DNA from: Brasilonema sennae CENA114
Lineage (GTDB): Bacteria; Cyanobacteriota; Cyanobacteriia; Cyanobacteriales; Nostocaceae
Direction of reading: 5' to 3'
Assembly: GCF_006968745.1 (NCBI RefSeq)
Contig: NZ_CP030118.1
Coordinates: 1,934,654-1,998,653, forward strand
DNA length: 64,000 nucleotides
Under the pieces are notes generated by a model that was not told where the DNA came from, did not search any database, and worked only from the letters and a program-made list of their open reading frames with translations. The translations under genes and the position numbers were made by a program. Positions 34,987-43,515 of the stretch are shown here, one piece after another. Within the stretch, counting starts at the first letter, position 1, and each line of letters opens with the position of its first letter.

Positions 34987-35796
34987 ATGTTTACGGCACG
35001 TCGGTGGTGGGAGCGCAGAGGATTACAAATAGGGTTGCTAGGTATAGTTGTTGGTGGTGCTTGGGTGCTTCGACAAACTCAAGGTGCTCTAATGTTTGAG
35101 ATATATGAAGGGATAACCCGTCCAATTCAGATGTTGCAGACACCACCTGCTCAAGAAGAACGTTTCAAAGGTGGTCAGCTTTTGGAACTGCAAACCCAGA
35201 TCACAGAACTGAAAAACCAAAATAAAAAGTTAAAACAGTTATTAAGCTACGTAGAAAAAGAACCTCCATCATCCCGCCCCATTGTCGCGCGAGTAATGAC
35301 GCGTGGTGCTGACAACTGGTGGCAACAAGTGACTCTCAATCGTGGAAGCCTTGCAGGTATTCAGGAAGGTTATATCGTTAAGGCTGATGGTGGATTGGCG
35401 GGTCTGATAGAAAGCGTAACTCCCAATACTAGCCGTGTGCTGTTAATTAGTGATCTCAAGAGTCAAGTTGGTGTAACAGTCAGCCGCACAGGGGCAAAGG
35501 GTGTTTTGCGAGGAGATTCCTCTGCTGATGGAGTCCTGGAATTTTATGAAAAAGTCCCAAATGTAAAACCTGGAGACGTAGTTACTACATCTACCTATAG
35601 TCAGAAGTTTCCTTCCGGATTGGCTATCGGACGAGTGAAGTCTTTAGATTTAAAGAAACTTCCCGCATCAGTGGGGAAAGTGGAACTTTTCCCGTCGATA
35701 CGCTCTTTGGATTGGGTGGCGGTATATCCTAAACCACAAACTCAGAAACCAGAAAATGTCGGTTCTGTCAATCAAAAGTCAGAAAAATCTAAATGA
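34987..35796 (+). CDS. mreC: Rod-shape-determining protein MreC
   Basis: 269 residues. One N-terminal membrane helix (about 12-30), a coiled coil about 58-88 (LLELQTQITELKNQNKKLKQ), then the beta-barrel periplasmic domain (ARVMTRGADNWWQQVTLNRG; GLIESVTPNTSRVLLISD; GDVVTTSTYSQKFPSGLAIG). It links cytoplasmic MreB to the periplasmic wall machinery. It lies 83 bases after mreB and its stop is 4 bases before the mreD start. Confidence 0.93.
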   Translation: MFTARRWWERRGLQIGLLGIVVGGAWVLRQTQGALMFEIYEGITRPIQMLQTPPAQEERFKGGQLLELQTQITELKNQNKKLKQLLSYVEKEPPSSRPIVARVMTRGADNWWQQVTLNRGSLAGIQEGYIVKADGGLAGLIESVTPNTSRVLLISDLKSQVGVTVSRTGAKGVLRGDSSADGVLEFYEKVPNVKPGDVVTTSTYSQKFPSGLAIGRVKSLDLKKLPASVGKVELFPSIRSLDWVAVYPKPQTQKPENVGSVNQKSEKSK

Positions 35797-35800
35797 AACA

Positions 35801-36418
35801 ATGAGGACTCCTCAATTACAAAGCACTAGCAAAAAGAAGCCAAAACCGCCAAGACGAAAACCCAAAATTCAAATCGTCGCGCTTTCTCGTTGGCACCCGC
35901 GCTTACGTCAGTTCACTGATTGGGCGATCATAACTGGATCAGTCATGTTATGCTTACTGATGCTGTTAATCCGAATTCCTGGTATGGAATTATTGGGAAT
36001 AGGACCAAACTGGCCTGTGATTTGGGTAGTAGCTTGGAGTGTCAAGCGCTCAGCTTTTAGTGGCGCATTCGCAGGTGTTGTTTTGGGTTTACTACAAGAT
36101 GCTATGACATCACCTGATCCAACTCATGCTTTGAGTTTGGCGGTGGTTGGAAGTCTAACTGGTCTGTTGCAGAAGCAGCGTTTTATACAAGAAGATTTTA
36201 TTTCTATTGCCTTAATTGTCTTTGGTATGGCACTATGGTCAGAGACAATTTTTGCATCGCAGTTGATTTTAATGGGCGATCGCAATCCGGCAGATGTCTG
36301 GGCATATTTTCAAAAAGTCGCTCTTGCCTCTGCCATTCTCAGTAGCCTCTGGGCACCAGTACTTTATTTTCCCCTAAATCGCTGGTGGCAGCAACTAAAA
36401 TTAGCACAACAGTCATAA
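35801..36418 (+). CDS. mreD: Rod-shape-determining protein MreD
   Basis: 205 residues from ATG 35801 (the longer frame from 35756 overlaps mreC and lacks support). A Lys/Arg/Pro-rich cytoplasmic N-terminus is followed by about five hydrophobic segments (LIRIPGMELLGIGPNWPVIW, AFAGVVLGLLQD, LSLAVVGSLTGLL, ISIALIVFGMALWSE, and a C-terminal one), the MreD pattern. Integral membrane partner of MreC. Last gene of mreBCD, followed by a terminator. Confidence 0.9.
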   Translation: MRTPQLQSTSKKKPKPPRRKPKIQIVALSRWHPRLRQFTDWAIITGSVMLCLLMLLIRIPGMELLGIGPNWPVIWVVAWSVKRSAFSGAFAGVVLGLLQDAMTSPDPTHALSLAVVGSLTGLLQKQRFIQEDFISIALIVFGMALWSETIFASQLILMGDRNPADVWAYFQKVALASAILSSLWAPVLYFPLNRWWQQLKLAQQS

Positions 36419-36512
36419 ATCAGTGAAGAAGAATTCACCAATTCAGAAATCTTCTAACAAAGTACCAAGTGCGGAGTGTGGATAATCTGGGTTTAAACCC
36501 ACAAAGGAGTGA

Positions 36513-36556
36513 GGAGTGAGGAGTCAGATTAATTGACTCTTCACTCCTAAATTTTT
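36513..36556 (+). terminator. Rho-independent terminator of mreBCD
   Basis: GGAGTGAGGAGTCA (36513-36526) pairs with TGACTCTTCACTCC (36534-36547), one G-U, 7-base loop, followed by TAAATTTTT. Confidence 0.7.
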
Positions 36557-36648
36557 CTGGAATATACGCATCCTTATAACAAAATAATTCAAGCTAGAGT
36601 AAATTCATCTTTTGTAACTACAAGATTATTACTCTCTTGCTAAGAATT

Positions 36649-37827
36649 ATGGATAATTTACCAATGATCGCTCAACCAGATGCTTTGATTGCAGGGTCAG
36701 GATTTCACGATGATTCACATCCAAAACAAACACTGGGAAGTGACTTTGACCACGCTATGATGCGGCGGTGTATAGAACTCGCCCGTCGCGCTTTAGGACG
36801 CACTTCCCCAAACCCAATGGTTGGGGCGGTGATTGTCAAAGATGGCGAGATTGTTGGCGAAGGGTTTCATCCGCGTGCTGGTGAGCCGCACGCAGAAGTT
36901 TTTGCCCTGAAAGCAGCAGGTGAAAATGCTGGTGGAGCAACGATTTACGTGAGCTTGGAGCCTTGCAATCACTATGGACGTACTCCCCCTTGTTCAGAAG
37001 GATTGGTAGCCGCTGGGGTCGCTAAGGTGGTTGTGGGGACGGTTGACCCTAATCCACTTGTTGCAGGTGGTGGTATCGCCCGTCTACGGGCTGCGGGGAT
37101 AGAGGTTTTGGTGGGAGTCGAAGAGCAAGCTTGTAAAAAGTTAAATGAAGGCTTTATCCACCGCATTCTCCATCATCGACCTTTTGGTATTTTAAAATAT
37201 GCCATGACTTTAGATGGCAAAATTGCGACGACGACTGGTCATAGTGCTTGGGTGACAAATAAGGATGCTCGCAGTGAAGTTCATCAATTGCGAGCTGGTT
37301 GCGATGCGGTGATTGTTGGTGGAAACACAATTAGACAGGATAATCCTTATTTGACTAGCCATCGCGAAGGAGCACATAATCCCCTGCGGGTGGTGATGAG
37401 CCGCAGTTTGGATTTACCTCAAAACGCTCGTATCTGGGAAACTGCAGAAGCTCCCACTTTGGTTTTCACAGAAAAAGGAGCTAATCCCGATTTTCAAGAG
37501 TTGTTGCGGAACCTGGGAGTGGAAGTGGTGGAGTTAACACCACTCACACCAGATAAAGTGATGGCGTATTTATACGAGCGAGGATTTTGCAGCGTGTTAT
37601 GGGAGTGCGGTGGTCTTTTAGCTGCTAATGCGATCGCCCAAGGAGCAGTACAAAAAGTTTTTGCTTTTATTGCTCCTAAAATCGTTGGTGGTGCTCATGC
37701 TCCTACACCTGTGGGTGACTTAGGTTTGACCTCCATGAGTGAGGCGCTATCCTTGGAACGTGTAGAGATACGGGTAGTTGGTTCTGACTGTTTGGTAGAG
37801 GGTTATTTGCCGAGTCATCAGTTATGA
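36649..37827 (+). CDS. ribD: Bifunctional diaminohydroxyphosphoribosylaminopyrimidine deaminase / uracil reductase
   Basis: 392 residues from ATG 36649 (TTG 36637 is an unlikely alternative; no strong ribosome site). N-terminal zinc deaminase about 35-165: HAE (81-83) and PCNHYGRTPPC with Cys106 and Cys115. C-terminal reductase about 175-390: KYAMTLDGKIATTTGHSAWVT, AVIVGGNTIRQDNP, LWECGGLLAA. It catalyses the second and third steps of riboflavin synthesis. Other rib genes are not adjacent and no FMN riboswitch was seen upstream. Confidence 0.94.
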   Translation: MDNLPMIAQPDALIAGSGFHDDSHPKQTLGSDFDHAMMRRCIELARRALGRTSPNPMVGAVIVKDGEIVGEGFHPRAGEPHAEVFALKAAGENAGGATIYVSLEPCNHYGRTPPCSEGLVAAGVAKVVVGTVDPNPLVAGGGIARLRAAGIEVLVGVEEQACKKLNEGFIHRILHHRPFGILKYAMTLDGKIATTTGHSAWVTNKDARSEVHQLRAGCDAVIVGGNTIRQDNPYLTSHREGAHNPLRVVMSRSLDLPQNARIWETAEAPTLVFTEKGANPDFQELLRNLGVEVVELTPLTPDKVMAYLYERGFCSVLWECGGLLAANAIAQGAVQKVFAFIAPKIVGGAHAPTPVGDLGLTSMSEALSLERVEIRVVGSDCLVEGYLPSHQL

Positions 37828-37867
37828 GTCATATGAGTCATGAGTCATCAGTTATGACTTTTGACTT

Positions 37868-38086
37868 TTAGGAATACTGACGTTCTTGAGCCAAATCACG
37901 GATCAGTGCTAGCCGAGATTTAACGTAGTCACTGAGAAAATCGCTTTCATGACAATCTAGCAAAGCTTGGGTTTTGATTTGTTTGACCAACCAGTGAACC
38001 AAGCTAGCATCATCGAGCTGCAATAGCGTCTTAGTTTGTGTAGTTTCCACTACAGACCAAAGCTGACGCATAACTTTGGGAGTCAT
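37868..38086 (-). CDS. Conserved small hypothetical protein
   Basis: 72 residues from ATG 38086, chosen because GGAGG lies four bases upstream; the longer frame from 38131 has none. All-helical and soluble: MTPKVMRQLWSVVETTQTK, DDASLVHWLVKQI, ESDFLSDYVKSRLALIRDLA. It looks like a conserved cyanobacterial protein of unknown role. Convergent with ribD, 40 bases apart. Confidence 0.65.
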   Translation of the reverse strand: MTPKVMRQLWSVVETTQTKTLLQLDDASLVHWLVKQIKTQALLDCHESDFLSDYVKSRLALIRDLAQERQYS

Positions 38087-38620
38087 TAGACCTCCATTGA
38101 AGATAGCCAGTGCTGTTTTCAGGATACACAATTGTGGTAGTAGGTTTTAGTCTTAATGTAGAGGCTGACACAAGTGTTATTAAAAACTTAATATATTGAG
38201 TTATAAGTTGATAATCATTCAGGATTAATAGTTTTAAATAATACCTGAACAAAAGTAGTATTGTTTTGCGCTGCATGAGTTTTGACTTTTTGCTTGTGTT
38301 GTTCTGCGTCTCAACGTCTACCTGTGCTGTACGTTCGCTTATTTTTCAGATTTTAGACAATTTTGTAAATACTTGTTAAGCACACAATCAATTTTATTTT
38401 GATTGAGTAGTGAAACCAAATATGCTGATTGCCCAGTTTGAGAAACTTGGTTTTTTCAAGCTTTACTTTTGTTTACAAATAACCGATGAAGGAGAGCCAA
38501 CAAAAAAGCTTAGCCTTCAATAATTGATTGGGCACTTTTTATGGCGATCGCAACTTTTACCCAATACAGCCAGCTACTGAAAAGTTATAGTAGAAATTAA
38601 AACTAAGCTTCCACGAGATA
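38087..38620. other. Gap upstream of the helicase/DarT-like operon
   Basis: AT-rich, no gene. It must contain the operon promoter; no firm boxes. A HIP1-like GGCGATCGC lies at about 38543. No inverted repeat operator was noticed. Confidence 0.35.
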
Positions 38621-40015
38621 ATGAGTCTACCTCAGCCAATTGGTCGCCAAAAAGAGGTGCTATATCTACCAGCACGGGGGCACTTCGCTGTTTTAGGAAC
38701 TGCGGGAAGTGGTAAAACAACACTTGCTATTTTGCGATCAGCTTTTCTTGGTAATCCAAGGACTGAACATTGCGGCAAGACGTTGTTAGTCACATTTAAT
38801 AAAGCGCTTGTAACTTACCTAAAACACCTTCAAGACATCAAACTAGTCAACGTGAAGATCGAGAACTACCATCTCTTTGCGAGGGGATATCTCGCTTTTC
38901 GCAATAAAATGTCTCGTTATGCGATTCTCACTCCAGATGATCGCGAGGCTTTAGTGAAGCAAGCGGTAAACAATCTTTCATGGCAGTATAGTTTGCATCC
39001 TCTTTTTGATTATCCTGTAGAGCTTTTTTCAGAAGAAATTCGCTGGATAGCACACTATGGTATTACTACTTACGAAGAGTATCAAAATTTGGATGTATCT
39101 AGTGATAGAGAAATGCGTTTTAAGGAGGAAGAACGGGAGTTAGTCTTTGAAATCTACCAGACTTACCTAAACCTGCGTCAGCAAAGCGGTAAAAAGTACG
39201 ACTGGGACGATATAGCGACTACTGTTTGTGAAGAATTCGATGCAGATACATCAAAACGTTTATATAAGCACATCGTAATTGATGAGGGTCAGGACTTTTC
39301 GCCACAAATGATTCGCTCCCTTGCCTCGGCTATTCCTGCAGATGGTTCACTGACGTTCTTTGGAGATGTAGCACAGCAAATATATGGACATCGTATATCT
39401 TGGCGAGATGCAGGACTTGATATCCGACAAGTTTGGGAATTTAAACAAAATTACCGGAACACCAAACAAATTGCTAAACTTGGACTTGCTATCTCAAAAA
39501 TGCCTTATTTTAAAGGTGTCCCCGATTTAGTGGAACCAGTTTCACCACCTGCTGACGGTGCGTTACCAACAATCGTTGAATTTTCTTCTCCTGACCAGGA
39601 AATACTGTTTGTCGTGAGCGAGGCTATAGCGCTAGCTAGAATGCAAAGCGTGGCAATTCTTTTTCGCGATCGCCAAGATGAAAAACTTATCGGACAATAT
39701 TTACCAAAAGGAACTATCCGTCTGCATCGAGAGATGACAACTTGGCAAGCCGGGGCTGGTATTAGATATGGAACTTATCATTCAGCAAAAGGTCTTGAAT
39801 TCGACGCAGTTATTTTGCCATTTTGTAATAATAAGAAATTACCAGACCCCGAAGCAGTAGAAGCTTTCGGTGAACCAGATGCAAGCGCCCAAGATGGAAG
39901 ATTATTGTATGTTGGTGTTACCCGCGCTAAAACACGGCTGATTATAACGTACTGCGGTGAAATTACTAGTCTTTTACCAAGTGATACCAGCCTTTACGAG
40001 AGGGTGAAAAGATGA
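38621..40015 (+). CDS. Compact UvrD/Rep-like superfamily 1 helicase
   Basis: 464 residues. All SF1A motifs are readable: Walker A GTAGSGKTT (26-34), motif Ia LLVTFNKAL, Walker B DEGQDFS (221-227), motif III GDVAQQIYG (248-256), motif IV QNYRNT (276-281), motif V YHSAKGLEFD (386-395), motif VI YVGVTRAKTRL (430-440). It lacks the long 1B/2B insertions and C-terminal extension of UvrD (about 720 residues), so it is a small accessory type. ATP-driven translocation or unwinding of DNA is expected. Its TGA overlaps the ATG of the next gene (ATGA at 40012-40015). Coupling to a DarT-like enzyme suggests shared action on single-stranded DNA. Confidence 0.88.
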   Translation: MSLPQPIGRQKEVLYLPARGHFAVLGTAGSGKTTLAILRSAFLGNPRTEHCGKTLLVTFNKALVTYLKHLQDIKLVNVKIENYHLFARGYLAFRNKMSRYAILTPDDREALVKQAVNNLSWQYSLHPLFDYPVELFSEEIRWIAHYGITTYEEYQNLDVSSDREMRFKEEERELVFEIYQTYLNLRQQSGKKYDWDDIATTVCEEFDADTSKRLYKHIVIDEGQDFSPQMIRSLASAIPADGSLTFFGDVAQQIYGHRISWRDAGLDIRQVWEFKQNYRNTKQIAKLGLAISKMPYFKGVPDLVEPVSPPADGALPTIVEFSSPDQEILFVVSEAIALARMQSVAILFRDRQDEKLIGQYLPKGTIRLHREMTTWQAGAGIRYGTYHSAKGLEFDAVILPFCNNKKLPDPEAVEAFGEPDASAQDGRLLYVGVTRAKTRLIITYCGEITSLLPSDTSLYERVKR

Positions 40016-40719
40016 TTGATTCGATTAAGCGTGAAGCTGAACGTCGCAGTATAACACGTCTTTGTCATTTTACCCCATCGCGCAACCTCGTTCATATTTT
40101 GACAGGTGAAACGGGAATACTGGCAACAAAACATTTACAAAAAAATGAGCGCAGTGTTTTTACACAAACCGATTTAGAGCGACTAGATAGGCATGAAGGA
40201 TACATATGTTGTTCAATTCAATATCCCAATGCTTGGTATTTTGATAAGGCGAAATCAAAGGATATTCTATTCAAAGATTGGGTTGTACTGTTTATCAACC
40301 CTAAGTACCTTTGGATGTCTGGTACTCGTTTCTGTCCACGCAATGCTGCATCGGGTTATGGTAGAGGTATTGTTGAGGGTGAACAGGGGTTTAAAGCTAT
40401 TTTTGCTGATGCTATTCCTGGAGCCTATGGAATAACTAGAAAGCGATCACCTAATCACTTAGTTTGCTGTCCAACAGATGATCAAGCAGAGGTACTAATA
40501 CCTGACCAAATTGGAATATCTGACATTTTAGCGATTGCAGTACCAAGTGAAACGCAGGCAAAAAACGAAGCAGTACGCCTTGACATCCTGGGTATTTCTG
40601 AAGATAAATACAAATTCGTAGTAGCACCAGATTTATTTAATAAATACAATTTAAGCAACTTGATTCGCTCAGGAAAAAGACCAGATGAAAGACCTTGGAA
40701 AGTCGGGGAGGAACTATGA
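40012..40719 (+). CDS. DarT-like (DUF4433) ADP-ribosyltransferase, candidate DNA-targeting toxin
   Basis: 235 residues. The N-terminal RLCHFTPSRNLVHIL matches the NAD-binding start of DarT proteins (H.T....L..IL). The middle has DWVVLFINPKYLW and FCPRNAAS. QAEVLIPDQI carries Glu160 where DarT enzymes have their catalytic glutamate (KAEFLV type). DarT adds ADP-ribose to thymidine in ssDNA, blocking replication; cognate DarG macrodomain proteins reverse it. Here no macrodomain gene is present; instead a glycohydrolase follows with an ATGA overlap. Family assignment rests on motifs read by eye; the actual target may be DNA, RNA or protein. No signal peptide; cytosolic. Confidence 0.72.
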   Translation: MIDSIKREAERRSITRLCHFTPSRNLVHILTGETGILATKHLQKNERSVFTQTDLERLDRHEGYICCSIQYPNAWYFDKAKSKDILFKDWVVLFINPKYLWMSGTRFCPRNAASGYGRGIVEGEQGFKAIFADAIPGAYGITRKRSPNHLVCCPTDDQAEVLIPDQIGISDILAIAVPSETQAKNEAVRLDILGISEDKYKFVVAPDLFNKYNLSNLIRSGKRPDERPWKVGEEL

Positions 40720-42527
40720 TTAGTAATGAACAGCACCTACATACAATCTCCCTTATGACAAAAGGACAAGGTGCATTTCTTGGCGCAGCTGTTGGTGATG
40801 CGTTGGGATGGTCTCAAGAACCAGAAGCTAAGAGAATTGATAAAAAGACTTCTTCTCCAGCAGAAATTTTAGATAATGGATTCCAACAATGGGTGCGGAA
40901 GTCAGGGGGGCAATACTACCCTCATCACGAAGTTATTCTTGCTGGTGAATATAGTGACGATACGCAGCTAATTCTTTGTACTGCCAGAAGCTTACTTTAT
41001 GGCGCACGGTGGTGGCACCATTTCACTAAGCGGGAATTACCAATTTGGACTTCTTACGAACGTGGTGGAGGAGGAGCAACAAAACGATCAGCGCAGCAAT
41101 GGCTTGCAGGAATAGAGCCTTGGTCTTCTCCTGATAAGGAGAAAAAGCGATATTTTGGTGCTGGTGGAAATGGTGTGGCGATGCGAATATTGCCTCATTG
41201 TTTGTTAGGTGCGACAGAAACTAATTTTGAAAACATTGCGAAAAATATTGTTGCTAATGGTGTTACAACTCACGGACACCCCAGAGCTTTGGTGGGTGGG
41301 CTTGCTTACGGTTTTGCCATTTGGGTAGCATTACGAGAGACGAATACTTTGCAATACGGTGCAATTCTTGAAAAAGTTTTATCTGAAGTTAATTATTGGT
41401 CTGTTTTACCAGATTTAAATGATATTTGCCCGAGTTGGAAAAATTCAGCTTTCCAAACAACTGATGGACAATATGACGATTCTTGGCAACACACTATTAA
41501 GGAGATGTTGCAACTTCTTGAGTTATGCCAAGAGGGAATGAAGCAAGGAGCGCTCTCGATTGAGCGAGAAGTTCTTACTAAACTTGGATGCTTTAATAAA
41601 AGTGTCAAAGGAGCAGGAACGGTAAGTGCTGCGGCTGCCATATTTCTGGCATCGCGTTTTGCCGCAAATCCGTTCTATGGTCTTTTAGAAGCAGGATTCG
41701 CTCACGGTGCTGACACTGATACGATTGCGTCAATGACTGGTGGAATTCTTGGTGCTATAGCGGGAATTGAATGGCTAGGAAATTACGCAGTAAAAGTTCA
41801 AGATGCAAACTATATCCGAGATATAGGAGAACATTTAGCCAGAAACCAAGGCGATTCACAAACTCAACAAGCAGATAATTTCACAATTCAGAAAACGCAT
41901 CTAGATGCTTTCGTAAAACAAATCGAAGTGTCAAAACCTGCTGATAGTATATTGATTCCAGATGGAAGAAAAGCCCAAATATCAGCTTCTGTAAATCATC
42001 AGTCTATATCTAAATCAACTGTGGCGAAATCGTGGAAACTGACTACTGCTGAAGGTCAGTCTTTATATGTCAAAAAGCTTTCACGCCCTAAAAACAACAC
42101 AGAAATTAACTCTCAGTTAAAATCTATTAGTGTCTCTGAACAGAATTTTGAATTCCAACAAGTTAATATTCTCCATGTAGGAATTGAAATTCCAGTTAGC
42201 AATTTGGATAAATCTCGTTTTTTCTATGAAAAAGTTTTAGGGATTCAAGTAGAACAAGAATCAAAGTTGTTGGTAAGATGTGGGAGTATTGTATTAATTA
42301 ATATAGAATATTATAAGAAAAGACATGGCTTTTCTTCAGGGACTACTAAAGCACCTACTACTCACACGATTGACCTTGAAGTTGAATCACTCGATGAAGC
42401 TTATAATAATGTGAGCAAAGTAGAAGCAAAAATTGTAAAAGATATTTCAAAAAACCATGAAAGACGTTACTTTTATTGTCTTGACCCTGATGAGAATCAA
42501 ATTAGAATTTTTGAAGTAAAGTTTTAA
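40716..42527 (+). CDS. ADP-ribosylglycohydrolase (DraG/ARH family) fused to a VOC domain
   Basis: 603 residues from ATG 40716, which has GGGGAGGAACT upstream and overlaps the DarT-like stop (ATGA). N-terminal ARH domain about 15-375: GAFLGAAVGDALG (19-31), metal-binding SDDT (80-83) and HGADTDTIA (330-338), all intact, so likely active in removing ADP-ribose. Linker about 376-480. C-terminal glyoxalase/bleomycin-resistance-type (VOC) domain about 485-603: ILHVGIEIPVSNLDKS, FYEKVLGI, HTIDLEVESLDEAY, CLDPDENQIRIFE. Expected to reverse the modification made by the preceding enzyme, hence the probable antitoxin. The VOC domain may bind a ligand or metal, role unknown. This ARH-VOC fusion is unusual to me. 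Confidence 0.85.
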   Translation: MISNEQHLHTISLMTKGQGAFLGAAVGDALGWSQEPEAKRIDKKTSSPAEILDNGFQQWVRKSGGQYYPHHEVILAGEYSDDTQLILCTARSLLYGARWWHHFTKRELPIWTSYERGGGGATKRSAQQWLAGIEPWSSPDKEKKRYFGAGGNGVAMRILPHCLLGATETNFENIAKNIVANGVTTHGHPRALVGGLAYGFAIWVALRETNTLQYGAILEKVLSEVNYWSVLPDLNDICPSWKNSAFQTTDGQYDDSWQHTIKEMLQLLELCQEGMKQGALSIEREVLTKLGCFNKSVKGAGTVSAAAAIFLASRFAANPFYGLLEAGFAHGADTDTIASMTGGILGAIAGIEWLGNYAVKVQDANYIRDIGEHLARNQGDSQTQQADNFTIQKTHLDAFVKQIEVSKPADSILIPDGRKAQISASVNHQSISKSTVAKSWKLTTAEGQSLYVKKLSRPKNNTEINSQLKSISVSEQNFEFQQVNILHVGIEIPVSNLDKSRFFYEKVLGIQVEQESKLLVRCGSIVLINIEYYKKRHGFSSGTTKAPTTHTIDLEVESLDEAYNNVSKVEAKIVKDISKNHERRYFYCLDPDENQIRIFEVKF

Positions 42528-42611
42528 TCAAAAATTACAAACTTTATGGCGCTTCATTTTGGCTTCGCTAACAATGTTCTCTCCAAAGGATAAAGCTCCC
42601 ACTATTTTTTC

Positions 42612-42878
42612 TTAAGAAAACTTCTTCTTATGCTCATCCCACCAACCAGTGATTAACTCTTTGGCAACACTACGAAAAGGAAATATACTAGACAGCGGCT
42701 GGGATTGACAATAGTTCGCCACCTGCCAAAGTTGCATGGCGGTACTATTTGGGCAGAAAGTAATCTTTCGCGTGAGGCTACCGCTGATGATCGTACAGGC
42801 GAATTCTGACTCAGGTATGATGGGCAATCTACCTCTAAGCTGACAGAATCGCAGTATATGGCGTGATAATAAAGCCAT
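42612..42878 (-). CDS. Small hypothetical protein
   Basis: 88 residues. The C-terminal half reads like a real protein (MQLWQVANYCQSQPLSSIF, RSVAKELITGWWDEHKKKF), the N-terminal part less so. Its ATG is only 17 bases from the divergent tspO start and lacks a ribosome site, so the real start may be downstream (for example the internal Met before QLWQV). No family recognised. Confidence 0.4.
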   Translation of the reverse strand: MALLSRHILRFCQLRGRLPIIPESEFACTIISGSLTRKITFCPNSTAMQLWQVANYCQSQPLSSIFPFRSVAKELITGWWDEHKKKFS

Positions 42879-42895
42879 ACAAAGGATGAACAGTC

Positions 42896-43369
42896 ATGAT
42901 TAAATCGTGGATGGTGATTGGGGGAGTCGCTTTTGTAGTAGCGTTGGGTGCTAACATTATTACTCCAGGCGATCGCAAATGGTTCAAACGTCTGCAACGA
43001 CCGAGATGGCTCACTTTTGAAGCAGCGATTCCAGTTATTTGGACTATTATATTTATTTGCGGTGCTTGGTCTGCTTATATTGTTTGGGAACAGAACCCAG
43101 GAACCACCCCAACTTGGGTGCGCATGGGATTGTATCTACTTCTGGAAATTCTGACTATTGCGTATACCCCTGTCATGTTCCGGCTTCGCAGTCTTAAAGC
43201 TGGTACGATTCTCGGCGGCGCGGGTTTTATTGTAGGCATTATATTAACACTTGCCGTTTTACCTGTTTCTGGTTGGGCAGCACTACTCCTGGTTCCTTAC
43301 TTGCTTTGGAGTCCAATAGGAACATATACCACTTGGGCAATGGTTCGACTGAATCCTCAAGATGCTTAA
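42896..43369 (+). CDS. tspO: TspO/MBR family membrane protein, copy 1
   Basis: 157 residues, five membrane helices. Family signatures: WFKRLQRPRWLTFEAAIPVIWTI, WEQNP, and tryptophan-rich loops; the usual start MIKSWMVIGGVAF. AAGGA lies upstream. TspO proteins bind tetrapyrroles or sterols and tune stress or photosynthetic gene responses. A second copy of identical length follows on the same strand. The cyanobacterial members lack some residues of the classical TspO ligand site, so the ligand is uncertain. Confidence 0.88.
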   Translation: MIKSWMVIGGVAFVVALGANIITPGDRKWFKRLQRPRWLTFEAAIPVIWTIIFICGAWSAYIVWEQNPGTTPTWVRMGLYLLLEILTIAYTPVMFRLRSLKAGTILGGAGFIVGIILTLAVLPVSGWAALLLVPYLLWSPIGTYTTWAMVRLNPQDA

Positions 43370-43515
43370 AACAGTGAACAGTGAACAGTAAACAGTGATA
43401 ACTAATAACTGATAACTGGTTGAAATATTCCAACCTACGGTTGATTAAACCCAGATGCCAAATTGTGACAATTGCCTTAAATAGATTGACAAAATTATCA
43501 AAAAGTGCGTTAACT
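43370..43515. repeat. Short tandem repeats between tspO copies
   Basis: CAGTGAACAGTGAACAGTA and ATAACTAATAACTGATAACT heptamer-type repeats (43372-43420), the same family as at 45740, 53171 and 28376. Confidence 0.6.

Noticed and set aside
40716..42527. DarG macrodomain antitoxin
   Set aside because: The protein after the DarT-like gene has GDALG, SDDT and ADTDT motifs of ARH/DraG hydrolases, not a macrodomain fold.
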